Assembly (NCBI GenBank): GCA_035545855.1
Contig: DASZXK010000016.1
Location: forward strand, 1 to 64,000
Length of the DNA stretch: 64,000 bases
Direction: 5' to 3'
DNA from: DASZVB01 sp035545855
Lineage (GTDB): Bacteria > Myxococcota_A > Polyangia > Polyangiales > Polyangiaceae
Positions 1-7,171 of the stretch are shown one piece after another. Numbering within the stretch: the stretch's first letter is position 1; each line of letters opens with the position of its first letter. The notes beneath the pieces were generated by a model. That model worked only from the letters and a program-made list of their open reading frames with translations. It searched no databases and was not told the DNA's origin. Both the position numbers and the translations under genes were made by a program.

Positions 1-301
1 TTGCTCGCGGGTAGCCGTGAAGCGGCTGGACCAATCGGGGGGGGCGACTCGCCGCCCTGCGGGCGAGCTCTACGGAGGGCGGGTCTCGTCCATTTGGTTT
101 GTATACAAACTGTCCGGTGTGGAGATACCCCCACGACGCGCGTTCGCCGTCTGGCGCCCGCGGTCCTCGGACCGCTCAACCCGCCGCGCCCCATCGGGCA
201 CGCGCTCGCCGGGCTCGGGGACGTGAATCGGGTGGGCCGGCGATTCGAAACTCCGTGAGTTTCGGCTGGGAAGGCTCGAGAACTAGCCTGAAAAACGGCG
301 G
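1..301. other. Gene-free left edge
   Basis: I can support no gene here. The open frames that cross it show no recognisable domain and overlap each other in several frames, as expected of GC-rich shadow frames. The one clear element is the perfect palindrome at 97-110. The stretch lies downstream of the ABC ATPase gene, and any permease partner of that ATPase would have to lie beyond the left edge. Confidence 0.5.
97..110. promoter_or_regulatory. 14-bp perfect palindrome, candidate operator
   Basis: The sequence GTTTGTATACAAAC is its own reverse complement and sits in an AT-rich pocket of otherwise GC-rich DNA. Its core TTGTATACAA is the type of site bound by GntR-family (FadR/VanR-like) repressors, and TetR repressors also use such palindromes. 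The regulated gene would lie to the left of the window or be the convergent ABC ATPase. The perfect symmetry is observed; the operator role is inferred. Confidence 0.4.
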
Positions 302-973
302 TCAGGAGACGTCGCTGACGATGCGACCGTCGGCGAAGGTGAGGCGGCGATCGCCGCGCTCGGCGACCTTCGGGTCGTGCGTGACGAGGACGACCGTGCG
401 GTGCGCTTCGACCGCGCCGCGGAGGAACTCGAGGACGGTCGCTCCGGTCGTCGAGTCGAGATTGCCGGTCGGTTCGTCCGCGAGGAGGAGCGGCGGGTCC
501 ATCATGAGCGCGCGCGCGATCGCGACCCGCTGCATCTCGCCACCCGAGAGCTGGTCCGGGCGGTGACCGGCGCGTGCCGCGAGCCCGACGCGCTCGAGGA
601 GCTCCGCCGCCCGACTCTTCGTCTTCGAACCGGGACGTCCGGCGAGCCGGGCCGGGAGCGCGACGTTCTCGGCCGCGGTGAGCGTCGGGAGCAGGTTGAA
701 GAACTGGAAGACGAACCCGATGCGATCACGGCGCATGAGCGTGCGATCGTCGTCGCTCATCTTGCCGAGGTCCTTGCCGTCGAGGAGGACCTCGCCGCTC
801 GTGGGCCGGTCGAGCGCGCCCATGAGGTGGAGGAGCGTGCTCTTGCCCGAGCCGCTCGCGCCCGCGAGCGTCACGAGGGTTCCAGGCGCGATCTCGAGGG
901 AGACGTCGCGGACGGCGGCCACGCGCTTGTCGCCCTCGCCGTACTCTCGCGAGACGTGTTTCAGAGTGATCAT
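302..973 (-). CDS. ABC transporter ATP-binding protein, LolD/MacB type
   Basis: This 223-residue ATPase would energise an inner-membrane permease of the LolCDE/MacB/FtsX class, which handles lipoprotein release or efflux. Visible motifs are Walker A GASGSGKST (38-46), the Q-loop FQ (89-90), signature LSGGEMQR (142-149) and Walker B LLLADEP (162-168). The ADEPTGNLD run and the short length are typical of this subfamily. The ATG at 973 sits directly at the domain start. No FtsX-like permease is adjacent in the window: the neighbour on the right is divergent, and 301 gene-free bases lie downstream. The substrate is therefore unknown. The ATPase call is secure; the LolD/MacB assignment is by motif memory. 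Confidence 0.9.
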   Translation of the reverse strand: MITLKHVSREYGEGDKRVAAVRDVSLEIAPGTLVTLAGASGSGKSTLLHLMGALDRPTSGEVLLDGKDLGKMSDDDRTLMRRDRIGFVFQFFNLLPTLTAAENVALPARLAGRPGSKTKSRAAELLERVGLAARAGHRPDQLSGGEMQRVAIARALMMDPPLLLADEPTGNLDSTTGATVLEFLRGAVEAHRTVVLVTHDPKVAERGDRRLTFADGRIVSDVS

Positions 974-1047
974 CGATGGGGCGACGACGAAGGGTTCATC
1001 CAGACGATCGGGAGCGAAGCGCCAACGACGATGCCTCGCGATTGTCC

Positions 1048-1076
1048 TTGAACAGGAATTGTTTACAACGTAAAAG
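1048..1076 (+). promoter_or_regulatory. Sigma70-type promoter for carotenoid oxygenase gene
   Basis: TTGAAC (1048-1053) and TAAAAG (1071-1076) are separated by exactly 17 bases, in a locally AT-rich stretch. Transcription would begin about six bases after the -10 box, at or next to the ATG at 1083, so the message may be leaderless. The spacer contains a near-palindromic TTGTTTACAA, a possible operator for the TetR regulator encoded just downstream. Confidence 0.5.
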
Positions 1077-1082
1077 TATCGG

Positions 1083-2606
1083 ATGGTTCAACGTTTCTCC
1101 CGTCGTGACGTCTTCCGGCTGAGCGGCCTGGGTGCGCTCTCCCTGTTCCATGCCCCGCTCGTCGGTGGGTGCTCGAGCGGGTCGTCGAAGGCGAAAGCCG
1201 GCCTGGGCGCGGGGGACGGCGGGCTCCTCGGTGACTCGGGCGTTCCCGCGTGGAACTACGACCCGAACGTCTCCTGGTGGATGCAGTTCAACTACGGCCC
1301 CGTCGCCGAGGAACGCACGGAGACGACGCTCGAGGTCGTCGGAACCATCCCTCCCGAGCTCGACGGTCTCTACCTCCGGAACGGTTCGAACCCGAAGCAC
1401 GGCGATCCCGGGCACTGGTTCATCGGCAACGGCATGGTCCACGGCGTGCGCCTGAAGGGTGGGAAGGCGCTCTGGTACCGGAACCGCTACGTCCAGACGC
1501 CGCTCCTCGATCCGGCACCGAAGCCCGACGCCGGCGCCTCCATCGTCGGCCCCCCGGGACCGACGGAGACGGATTCGAACGTCTCCGTGATCGCCCACGC
1601 CGGGAAGCTCCTCGCGCTCGGCGAGGTCGGCCTCCCCTTCGAGCTCTCCGCGGAGGATCTCTCCACGGTGGGGCCCTACGACTACGCCGGCAAGCTCACG
1701 ACCTGGATGACGGCGCACCCGAAGATCGATCCCGTGAGCGGCGAGATGCTGTTCTTCGGCTACGGCGCGCTTCCGCCGTACCTCACGTACCACCGGGTGG
1801 ACGCCCAGGGCGTGCTCACGCGGAGCGAGGTCATCGATCTGCCGTCGGGCGTGATGATGCACGACTTCCAGGTCACGGCGACGAAGGTCGTGTTCATGGA
1901 TCTGCCCATCGTGTTCGACCTCGCGATGGCGGCGGCGGGCGCGAAATTCCCGTTCCGGTGGGACCCGACGCATCAGGCGCGCATCGGCATCATGCCGAGG
2001 GACGGCGGAAACGCGGACGTGAAATGGGTGAACATCGACACCTGTTACGTCTTCCACACCATGAACGCCTACGACGACGCGGACGGCAACGTCGTGCTCG
2101 AGTGCTGCCGCTACCCGGAGCTCTGGAAGAATGGCCCCGACGGCTTCGACGCCTTTCCGCGCCTCCACCGGTTCGTCATCGACGGAGCGGCGGGCACCGC
2201 GACGCTCACGCAGCTCGACGAACGCCTCGTGGAGTTCCCGCAGATCGACCGGCGGAAGATGGGGCGAGAACATCGCTACTCCTACGGTCTCTGGCTCGAC
2301 GACCCGAACGGGCAAGACCATCCGAACGGCGTCGGCGGCATCGTGAAGTGGGACCGCACCGCGGACACCTCCTCCGTCCACCTCATCGAACCGGCGCTCC
2401 AGCCGGACGAGGCCTTCTTCGTCCCGGCGAGCTCGGGCGCGGCCGAGGACGAGGGCTACTTGCTCTCCTACGTCTACGACCGGCGGACGGACCGGAGCGA
2501 GCTCCAGATCTTCGACGCGAGCAACATGAACGCCGGGCTCGTGGCGAGCGTGAAGCTACCGTTCCGGGTTCCGTTCGGCTTCCACGGGGTCTGGGTCCCC
2601 GCCTGA
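1083..2606 (+). CDS. Carotenoid oxygenase family protein, Tat lipoprotein
   Basis: A 507-residue member of the carotenoid oxygenase (RPE65/CCD/Ace) family: a seven-bladed propeller with a non-haem iron that cleaves polyene or stilbene double bonds. The four iron-binding histidines are visible at H212 (TAHPK), H260 (MMHDF), H325 (FHTMN) and H501 (FHGVW), so the active site looks intact. The N-terminus has a twin-arginine motif SRRDVFRL (6-13), a hydrophobic stretch and a lipobox LVGGC (Cys30). This predicts folded export by Tat followed by lipid anchoring, which is unusual for a family that is mostly cytoplasmic. A TetR gene follows 19 bases later. The substrate cannot be read from the sequence. 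Confidence 0.9.
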   Translation: MVQRFSRRDVFRLSGLGALSLFHAPLVGGCSSGSSKAKAGLGAGDGGLLGDSGVPAWNYDPNVSWWMQFNYGPVAEERTETTLEVVGTIPPELDGLYLRNGSNPKHGDPGHWFIGNGMVHGVRLKGGKALWYRNRYVQTPLLDPAPKPDAGASIVGPPGPTETDSNVSVIAHAGKLLALGEVGLPFELSAEDLSTVGPYDYAGKLTTWMTAHPKIDPVSGEMLFFGYGALPPYLTYHRVDAQGVLTRSEVIDLPSGVMMHDFQVTATKVVFMDLPIVFDLAMAAAGAKFPFRWDPTHQARIGIMPRDGGNADVKWVNIDTCYVFHTMNAYDDADGNVVLECCRYPELWKNGPDGFDAFPRLHRFVIDGAAGTATLTQLDERLVEFPQIDRRKMGREHRYSYGLWLDDPNGQDHPNGVGGIVKWDRTADTSSVHLIEPALQPDEAFFVPASSGAAEDEGYLLSYVYDRRTDRSELQIFDASNMNAGLVASVKLPFRVPFGFHGVWVPA

Positions 2607-2615
2607 GCGCGGAGG

Positions 2616-2620
2616 GGAGG
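2616..2620 (+). promoter_or_regulatory. Ribosome binding site fixing a TTG start
   Basis: A full GGAGG lies five bases before TTG at 2626. It supports this rare start codon for the TetR gene; no ATG is available nearby in frame before the helix-turn-helix region. Confidence 0.6.
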
Positions 2621-2625
2621 GTGTC

Positions 2626-3222
2626 TTGGCGCGCGCGCCCCTATCCGAGACGGACGTCGCGGAGTTTCGTCGGAAGACGGTCGTCGCCGCCACTCGGCTC
2701 TTCGCCGAGCAGGGCTACCGGTCCGTGACGATGCGCGCCATCGCGACGGCGCTCGGAACGAGCGCGATGGCTCCGTACCGGTACTTCGAGAACAAGGCGG
2801 AGATCTTCGCGATGGTGCGCGCCGAGGCGTATCGCCGCTTCGCGGACGGGCAGGAGGCGGCGTTCGAGTCGTCCGAGGAGCCGCTCGAACGACTCTTCGT
2901 GATGCGGAACGCCTACGTGCGTTTCGCGCTGGAGAACGCGGACGCCTACCGCGTGATGTTCGAGCTCGAACAGGAGCCGGAGACGCGCTACCCGGCGCTC
3001 GCGACGGAGAGCCGCCGCGCGTTCTCGGCCCTCGAGCGCGCCGTGCAGGGCGCCATCGACGCGCGCATTCTCGAGGGAGACGCGAAGACGGTCGCGCATC
3101 TCCTCTGGTCGCAGCTCCACGGCATGGTCTCGCTCCACCTCGCCGGGAAGCTCACCGTCGGGCGGACGCTCGAGGAGCTCTTGCACGCGCCGCCGCTCCG
3201 GTTCCTGCTGGGGGAGAGCTGA
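2626..3222 (+). CDS. TetR/AcrR family transcriptional regulator
   Basis: A 198-residue repressor-type protein. The N-terminal helix-turn-helix is clear at about residues 15-60, with the conserved TMRAIATALGTSAMAPYRYF pattern and a following helix. The C-terminal half is an all-helical ligand-binding domain resembling the TetR_C_33/WHG type (DAYRVMFELEQ). The start is TTG with a strong GGAGG five bases upstream. It lies 19 bases after the carotenoid oxygenase gene on the same strand, so the two are probably co-transcribed and the regulator probably controls that promoter. The inducer is unknown. It converges on the MFS gene with a three-base gap. Confidence 0.88.
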   Translation: MARAPLSETDVAEFRRKTVVAATRLFAEQGYRSVTMRAIATALGTSAMAPYRYFENKAEIFAMVRAEAYRRFADGQEAAFESSEEPLERLFVMRNAYVRFALENADAYRVMFELEQEPETRYPALATESRRAFSALERAVQGAIDARILEGDAKTVAHLLWSQLHGMVSLHLAGKLTVGRTLEELLHAPPLRFLLGES

Positions 3223-3225
3223 ACG

Positions 3226-4464
3226 TCAGATCGCTCCCGGCTCCAGCCGATCCACGCGACGGAGCTCCGGGAAGAGGAACAGGGACACGAGCACGACGAA
3301 GCACGTCCCGACTCCGCCGAGGACGACGGCGGGAACGGTGCCGAGGAGCGCCGCGGTGACGCCGGATTCGAACTCGCCGAGCTCGTTCGAGGCCCCGATG
3401 AAGACGACGTTCACGGCGCTCACCCGGCCGCGCATCTCCGGCGGCGTGGAGAGCTGCACGACCGTGTGACGGACGACGACGCTCACTAGATCCGCCGCGC
3501 CGAGCGTCACGAGCGCCGCGAGGGAAAGCGGGAAGCTCCGGGATGCCCCGAACGCGATCGTCGCGACTCCGAAAATGAGGACGCAGGCGAACAGCGTCCC
3601 ACCGGCGCGCCCGCCGAGGGGACGGTAAGCGAGGCCGATCGCCATCAGCGCCGCGCCGAAACCCGGAGCCGCGCGGAGCACGCCGAGCCCCGTGGGGCCG
3701 ACGTGGAGGACGTCCCTCGCGTACACGGGAAGGAGCGCCGTGGCGCCGCCGAGGAGCACGGCGAAGAGGTCCAGCGTGAGCGCCCCGAGGATGATCTTCT
3801 TCGCGAAGACGAACCGGACGCCGGCGAGGAGCGACGCCCAGCTCGCGCCCTCTTCCTTCGAGCGCGACGGCACCGTGCGGATCGCCAGAGTCGCGACGAC
3901 CGACACGACGAAGAGCGCCGCGCCGAGCCCGTAGGCGAGCGTCGGGCCGCCCGCGGCATAGGCGACGCCGCCCGCCGCGGGACCCACGATGGTCGCGACT
4001 TGCCAGGCGGAGGAGCCCCACGCGACGGCATTCGCGAAGTGCTCGCCGGGGACGAGGTCGGGCATCAGCGCCTGGCCCGCCGGGCCGCTGAACCCACGCG
4101 CCGCGCCGAACGCGACGAGGAGCGCGTAGATGAGCGCGGGCGACGAAGCGCCCGTTTCCACGAACGCGATGAGCGCCGCCGCGACCAGGACGTAGACGGC
4201 CTGGCAGAGGGCGACGATTCGCCGTCGGTCGGCCCGGTCCGCGACGTGGCCCGCCGGCAAGGCGAGGACGAACCCCGGGAGGAACTGCGCGAGCCCGACG
4301 TACCCGAGGTCGAGCGGCCGTCGCGTGAGGTCGTACACCTGCCACCCGACGGCGACGGAGAGCATCTGCGTGCCGACGACGGCCGTGAAGCGGCCCACCT
4401 GGAAGAGCCGGAAGTCCCGATATCCCAGGGCGGCGGCGGCGCGACGCGGGGGACGGTCGGACAT
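3226..4464 (-). CDS. MFS transporter, EntS/MFS_3-like exporter
   Basis: A 412-residue, twelve-helix major facilitator. The N-terminal YRDFRLFQVGR start, the cytoplasmic loop GHVADRADRRRI after helix 2 (the MFS signature) and the even spacing of hydrophobic segments place it in the drug or siderophore exporter branch related to EntS. The ATG at 4464 begins MSDRPPRR, a short basic N-terminus before helix 1. The substrate is unknown. It converges on the TetR gene with three bases between stops, so the TetR protein could also regulate it only in trans. The gene behind it (4511-6103) lies 46 bases upstream on the same strand. Confidence 0.88.
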   Translation of the reverse strand: MSDRPPRRAAAALGYRDFRLFQVGRFTAVVGTQMLSVAVGWQVYDLTRRPLDLGYVGLAQFLPGFVLALPAGHVADRADRRRIVALCQAVYVLVAAALIAFVETGASSPALIYALLVAFGAARGFSGPAGQALMPDLVPGEHFANAVAWGSSAWQVATIVGPAAGGVAYAAGGPTLAYGLGAALFVVSVVATLAIRTVPSRSKEEGASWASLLAGVRFVFAKKIILGALTLDLFAVLLGGATALLPVYARDVLHVGPTGLGVLRAAPGFGAALMAIGLAYRPLGGRAGGTLFACVLIFGVATIAFGASRSFPLSLAALVTLGAADLVSVVVRHTVVQLSTPPEMRGRVSAVNVVFIGASNELGEFESGVTAALLGTVPAVVLGGVGTCFVVLVSLFLFPELRRVDRLEPGAI

Positions 4465-4510
4465 CGTCGGGCGGTGCTTAGCACGGCGACGCCGCGTTCG
4501 GGCGCGGCTT

Positions 4511-6103
4511 TCAGCGTCCCGCGTAGAGACGATACGGCGGAAACTCCGTGACCTGGCGAAGGTCGGGCCGCTCGAGGATCCTCCGGCTCAGCACGAGCTC
4601 ACCCGGCTCGATGCCTTCGAGATCCTCCTTGCCGACCCGGGTCGCGACGAGGTGCCACACGCTCGGCCGGAACCGACCCGGGTCGCCGACGCGATAGACG
4701 GCGGAGAGGAAGCAGAGCCAGTCTCGTCCGCTCGCGTTCGGGAAATAGACGCGGATCGGGCGCGCGAGGTTGTCCGGGTGGAGCGTCCGCGGCCCGTGAC
4801 GGAACTCGTCGGCGAGGTACGTCGCGAGGGCCACCACGGGTGGATCCGCCGCGTCGAGGTGGCCGAGGGCGCCGTCGTAGACGCTCTCGAGATTGCGCCG
4901 CTCGAGCGTGTGAGAGACGTTCACGACGGACCAGACCGAGAGCGCACCGGCGAGGAGCCAGAGGCCGCGCGCGGAGGGGATCTCGTCTCGTCCGGAATCG
5001 AGCAGGCTCCACGTCGCGAACGGGATCAGGGCATTCGTGATCGCGAGCGTGGAGCGATACGGCGTGGGCGTCGTGCCGTACCGGACCGCGGTGACCGTGA
5101 GCAAGCCCACGCACACGCCGAGGATCACGAGGACGACCCTCAGGCGGGCCCGATCGGCGCTCTCGACCGTCCAGGCGTGATGGACCCCGGCGAGCGCGAG
5201 CGGAGCGAACCCGAGGACGGAGAACAGGACCGCGAATGGATAGACGACGAGCCCTTGCAGCGGCCCGCCTTGCTTCTCGAGGATGGCGCTCTCGTGCATC
5301 AGCTCGAGCGCGCTGCCGTACACGCGCGCGGAGGCGACCAGGTACGCGGCGGAGAATGCCGCTGAAGCCGCCGCGAAGGCGAGGACGGCCGCGGGAGAGA
5401 GCGCGCCGGGTTTCCCTCGCTCGCGGAGAGTGTGCACGGCGAGCGCGCCCAGGACGACGGCGAGGAGCGTCCAGGCGACGACGTGAAACGTCGTCGCGAG
5501 GCCGAGCGCGGCGGCGGAAGCCAGGATCAACCAGCGCCGGCGCGGGCCGGACGCGCGGAGCGCGAGCAAGAGCAGCCCCGCGCCGCCGAGCAAGAACCCC
5601 GAGACGGAGAGCTCGGACAGCGTGCCGGTCCCGAGCAACGTTGGGAGCCAGAACGCGCCGGAGACGAGCACGCTCGCCGCGGACACGGCCCGCCTCCCGA
5701 AGACCCCCTGCGAAAACAGGAAGACGCCGCCGAGGTCGACGAGGTTCGAGAGGGCGGCCATCGCGCGGGAGGCGACGAGAGGGTCCGACGCGAGCCGCAT
5801 GGCCGTTCCGTGGAGCGCGAACGTCCCGGGGAGCCAGGGCGTGTCCCGGGGGACGAACGTCGGGTGCAGGCTCCAGTAGTAAGCGAGGTCGAACCGGATC
5901 GCGTCGTCGAACCAGTAGAAGGAATGTCCGCGCGAGAAGAGCAGCGCCATCGAGGCGAGCCGCATCCCCCAGGCGACGGCGACGCACGCGACGCACGCGA
6001 GGACGGAAGGAGAGATGCGCCTCGAGCGACGGGCGACCCATACGAGCAGCGCCACCTCGACGGCCCAGAGAAGGAGGTCCGTTCCCTCCGGCAGGAGGGA
6101 CAT
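4511..6103 (-). CDS. Polytopic membrane protein, GT-C/GT39-like
   Basis: About 530 residues with ten or more hydrophobic helices and a hydrophilic C-terminal tail. A short extracytoplasmic loop with acidic residues after helix 1-2 (WFDDAIRFD) and the pattern of helices resemble GT-C fold glycosyltransferases of the GT39/PMT type, which use polyprenyl-phosphate sugars at the outer face of the inner membrane. This is a resemblance, not a confirmed match. I chose ATG 6103; a GTG at 6121 would add six residues. It may be co-transcribed with the MFS gene downstream. At least three other large polytopic proteins lie within 40 kb, suggesting surface-glycan work. Confidence 0.6.
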   Translation of the reverse strand: MSLLPEGTDLLLWAVEVALLVWVARRSRRISPSVLACVACVAVAWGMRLASMALLFSRGHSFYWFDDAIRFDLAYYWSLHPTFVPRDTPWLPGTFALHGTAMRLASDPLVASRAMAALSNLVDLGGVFLFSQGVFGRRAVSAASVLVSGAFWLPTLLGTGTLSELSVSGFLLGGAGLLLLALRASGPRRRWLILASAAALGLATTFHVVAWTLLAVVLGALAVHTLRERGKPGALSPAAVLAFAAASAAFSAAYLVASARVYGSALELMHESAILEKQGGPLQGLVVYPFAVLFSVLGFAPLALAGVHHAWTVESADRARLRVVLVILGVCVGLLTVTAVRYGTTPTPYRSTLAITNALIPFATWSLLDSGRDEIPSARGLWLLAGALSVWSVVNVSHTLERRNLESVYDGALGHLDAADPPVVALATYLADEFRHGPRTLHPDNLARPIRVYFPNASGRDWLCFLSAVYRVGDPGRFRPSVWHLVATRVGKEDLEGIEPGELVLSRRILERPDLRQVTEFPPYRLYAGR

Positions 6104-6162
6104 GTGAAACAGCCGCGTCACGCCCGCGCCGGAGACTGCCGGACGGCCGCCCGCGGCGCCAG

Positions 6163-6744
6163 TCAGTCGTCCGACGGTCGGACCACCGGGAGCTGAGCGT
6201 CCGCGGTGATCACCACCACGGTGCGCCGTGGTTTTCCGCCGACCACGTCGTTCAGGTGAACGGAGGCGGGCGGGTCGTTCCGGAGCGGCGCGCCTGTTTC
6301 GTCGTATCCGCTCCGGGCCGTCGTCTCGAGGAACGTCGAGAAGCCGTCCGTCGAGCAGCGCACGCTGCGGGAGACCGTCCAGTCACGGACGGGCGAATGC
6401 TCGCCGATCCGTCCGAGGACGTGCGCCGGCGTCACGAGACAGCGCCACTTGCCGTCCGCGGCGAGGTCGAGCATCGCGCCTTCCTTCGGCGCGAAGGACG
6501 CCCACTGGGGGTTCTTCTTCTGCCGCGGCTCTTCCTGGTTCACCCAGACGCGGTACGGCTTCAGGATGCTCTCCGGCATGACGGGCATCTTCCCGCCCGT
6601 CGGAGGGCCGTCGAGCTTCATCTCGAAGGCGCCGATCGGCGGGGGAGGCGGAGGCGGCGCCTTCGGCTTGCAGCCCGGCGAAAGAACGACGGCCGCAGTC
6701 ACGATCGCGAGACGCCGGAGCGGTCGCTCAGTCGTTCTGCGCAC
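6163..6744 (-). CDS. Predicted lipoprotein of unknown function
   Basis: A 193-residue protein with GTG start, basic n-region, hydrophobic stretch and lipobox LSPGC, followed by a Pro-rich linker (seven consecutive prolines). The mature part (about 60-190) has two cysteines and no recognised domain. Its 5' end overlaps the preceding cytochrome-like lipoprotein gene by 17 bases. It is the third gene of a lipoprotein operon with the PQQ-propeller protein, and the three probably form or assist one envelope complex. I do not recognise the family. Confidence 0.7.
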   Translation of the reverse strand: MRRTTERPLRRLAIVTAAVVLSPGCKPKAPPPPPPPIGAFEMKLDGPPTGGKMPVMPESILKPYRVWVNQEEPRQKKNPQWASFAPKEGAMLDLAADGKWRCLVTPAHVLGRIGEHSPVRDWTVSRSVRCSTDGFSTFLETTARSGYDETGAPLRNDPPASVHLNDVVGGKPRRTVVVITADAQLPVVRPSDD

Positions 6745-7171
6745 CGGCCTTGATCCAGTCGTACACGAGCTGGATCTGCGGCGGGTCCAGCGGGGGTTGC
6801 CCCTTGGGCATCGGGTCCCCGCAGGCGGGCGGGTCCACCGCTATCTTCTGGTAGAGGAGGCTGTTCTCGGGATCGTTGGGGATCACGCGCTTTCGCGCGG
6901 GCACCCCGGCTTCCGCGTTCGGGGTGCACTCGGTGCCGCCCGCGTCTTCGTCGAGGAGCTCCTTGTAGATCGCGTCGTTCGAGCCGAGCTTGAAGCCGCC
7001 CGCGGCGAGCGCGTGGCACAAGGCGCCGTTCGCGCCGCAGTTCTTCGCCCGGAGGACCTCGCTCACGACACGCGTGAACGTCGGGTCCTGAGGAACCGCG
7101 GCGGGTTTCGAATCGTCCGAGCTGCAGGCAGAGAGCAGCAGCGCGAGTCCGAGGGCGGGGACGCGGCTCAT
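6728..7171 (-). CDS. Cytochrome-c-like lipoprotein without CxxCH
   Basis: A 147-residue lipoprotein (lipobox LLSAC). The sequence after it resembles the small cytochrome-c-like domains of myxobacterial and planctomycete surface proteins: an N-terminal Cys-Cys-His pair (NCG...LCHA), then MPKGQPPLDPPQIQLVYDWI, which matches the usual C-terminal Met-Pro and WI-GA pattern. The cysteine spacing is C-x6-CH rather than CxxCH, so covalent haem attachment is doubtful. Four or more Cys could form disulfides instead. The start overlaps the stop of the propeller gene (ATGA), implying coupled translation. Confidence 0.7.
   Translation of the reverse strand: MSRVPALGLALLLSACSSDDSKPAAVPQDPTFTRVVSEVLRAKNCGANGALCHALAAGGFKLGSNDAIYKELLDEDAGGTECTPNAEAGVPARKRVIPNDPENSLLYQKIAVDPPACGDPMPKGQPPLDPPQIQLVYDWIKAGAQND

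Noticed and set aside
1..258. 85-codon plus-strand frame at the left edge
   Set aside because: No domain or ribosome binding site; competing frames in the same bases; cannot be told from chance.
996..2381. 461-codon minus-strand frame opposite the carotenoid oxygenase
   Set aside because: Arg/Glu/Val-heavy composition without domains, lying fully against a gene with intact catalytic residues; a GC-rich shadow frame.
6728..7171. c-type cytochrome call for the small lipoprotein
   Set aside because: The Cys pair is spaced by six residues, not two, so a CxxCH haem site is not present; kept only as cytochrome-like.
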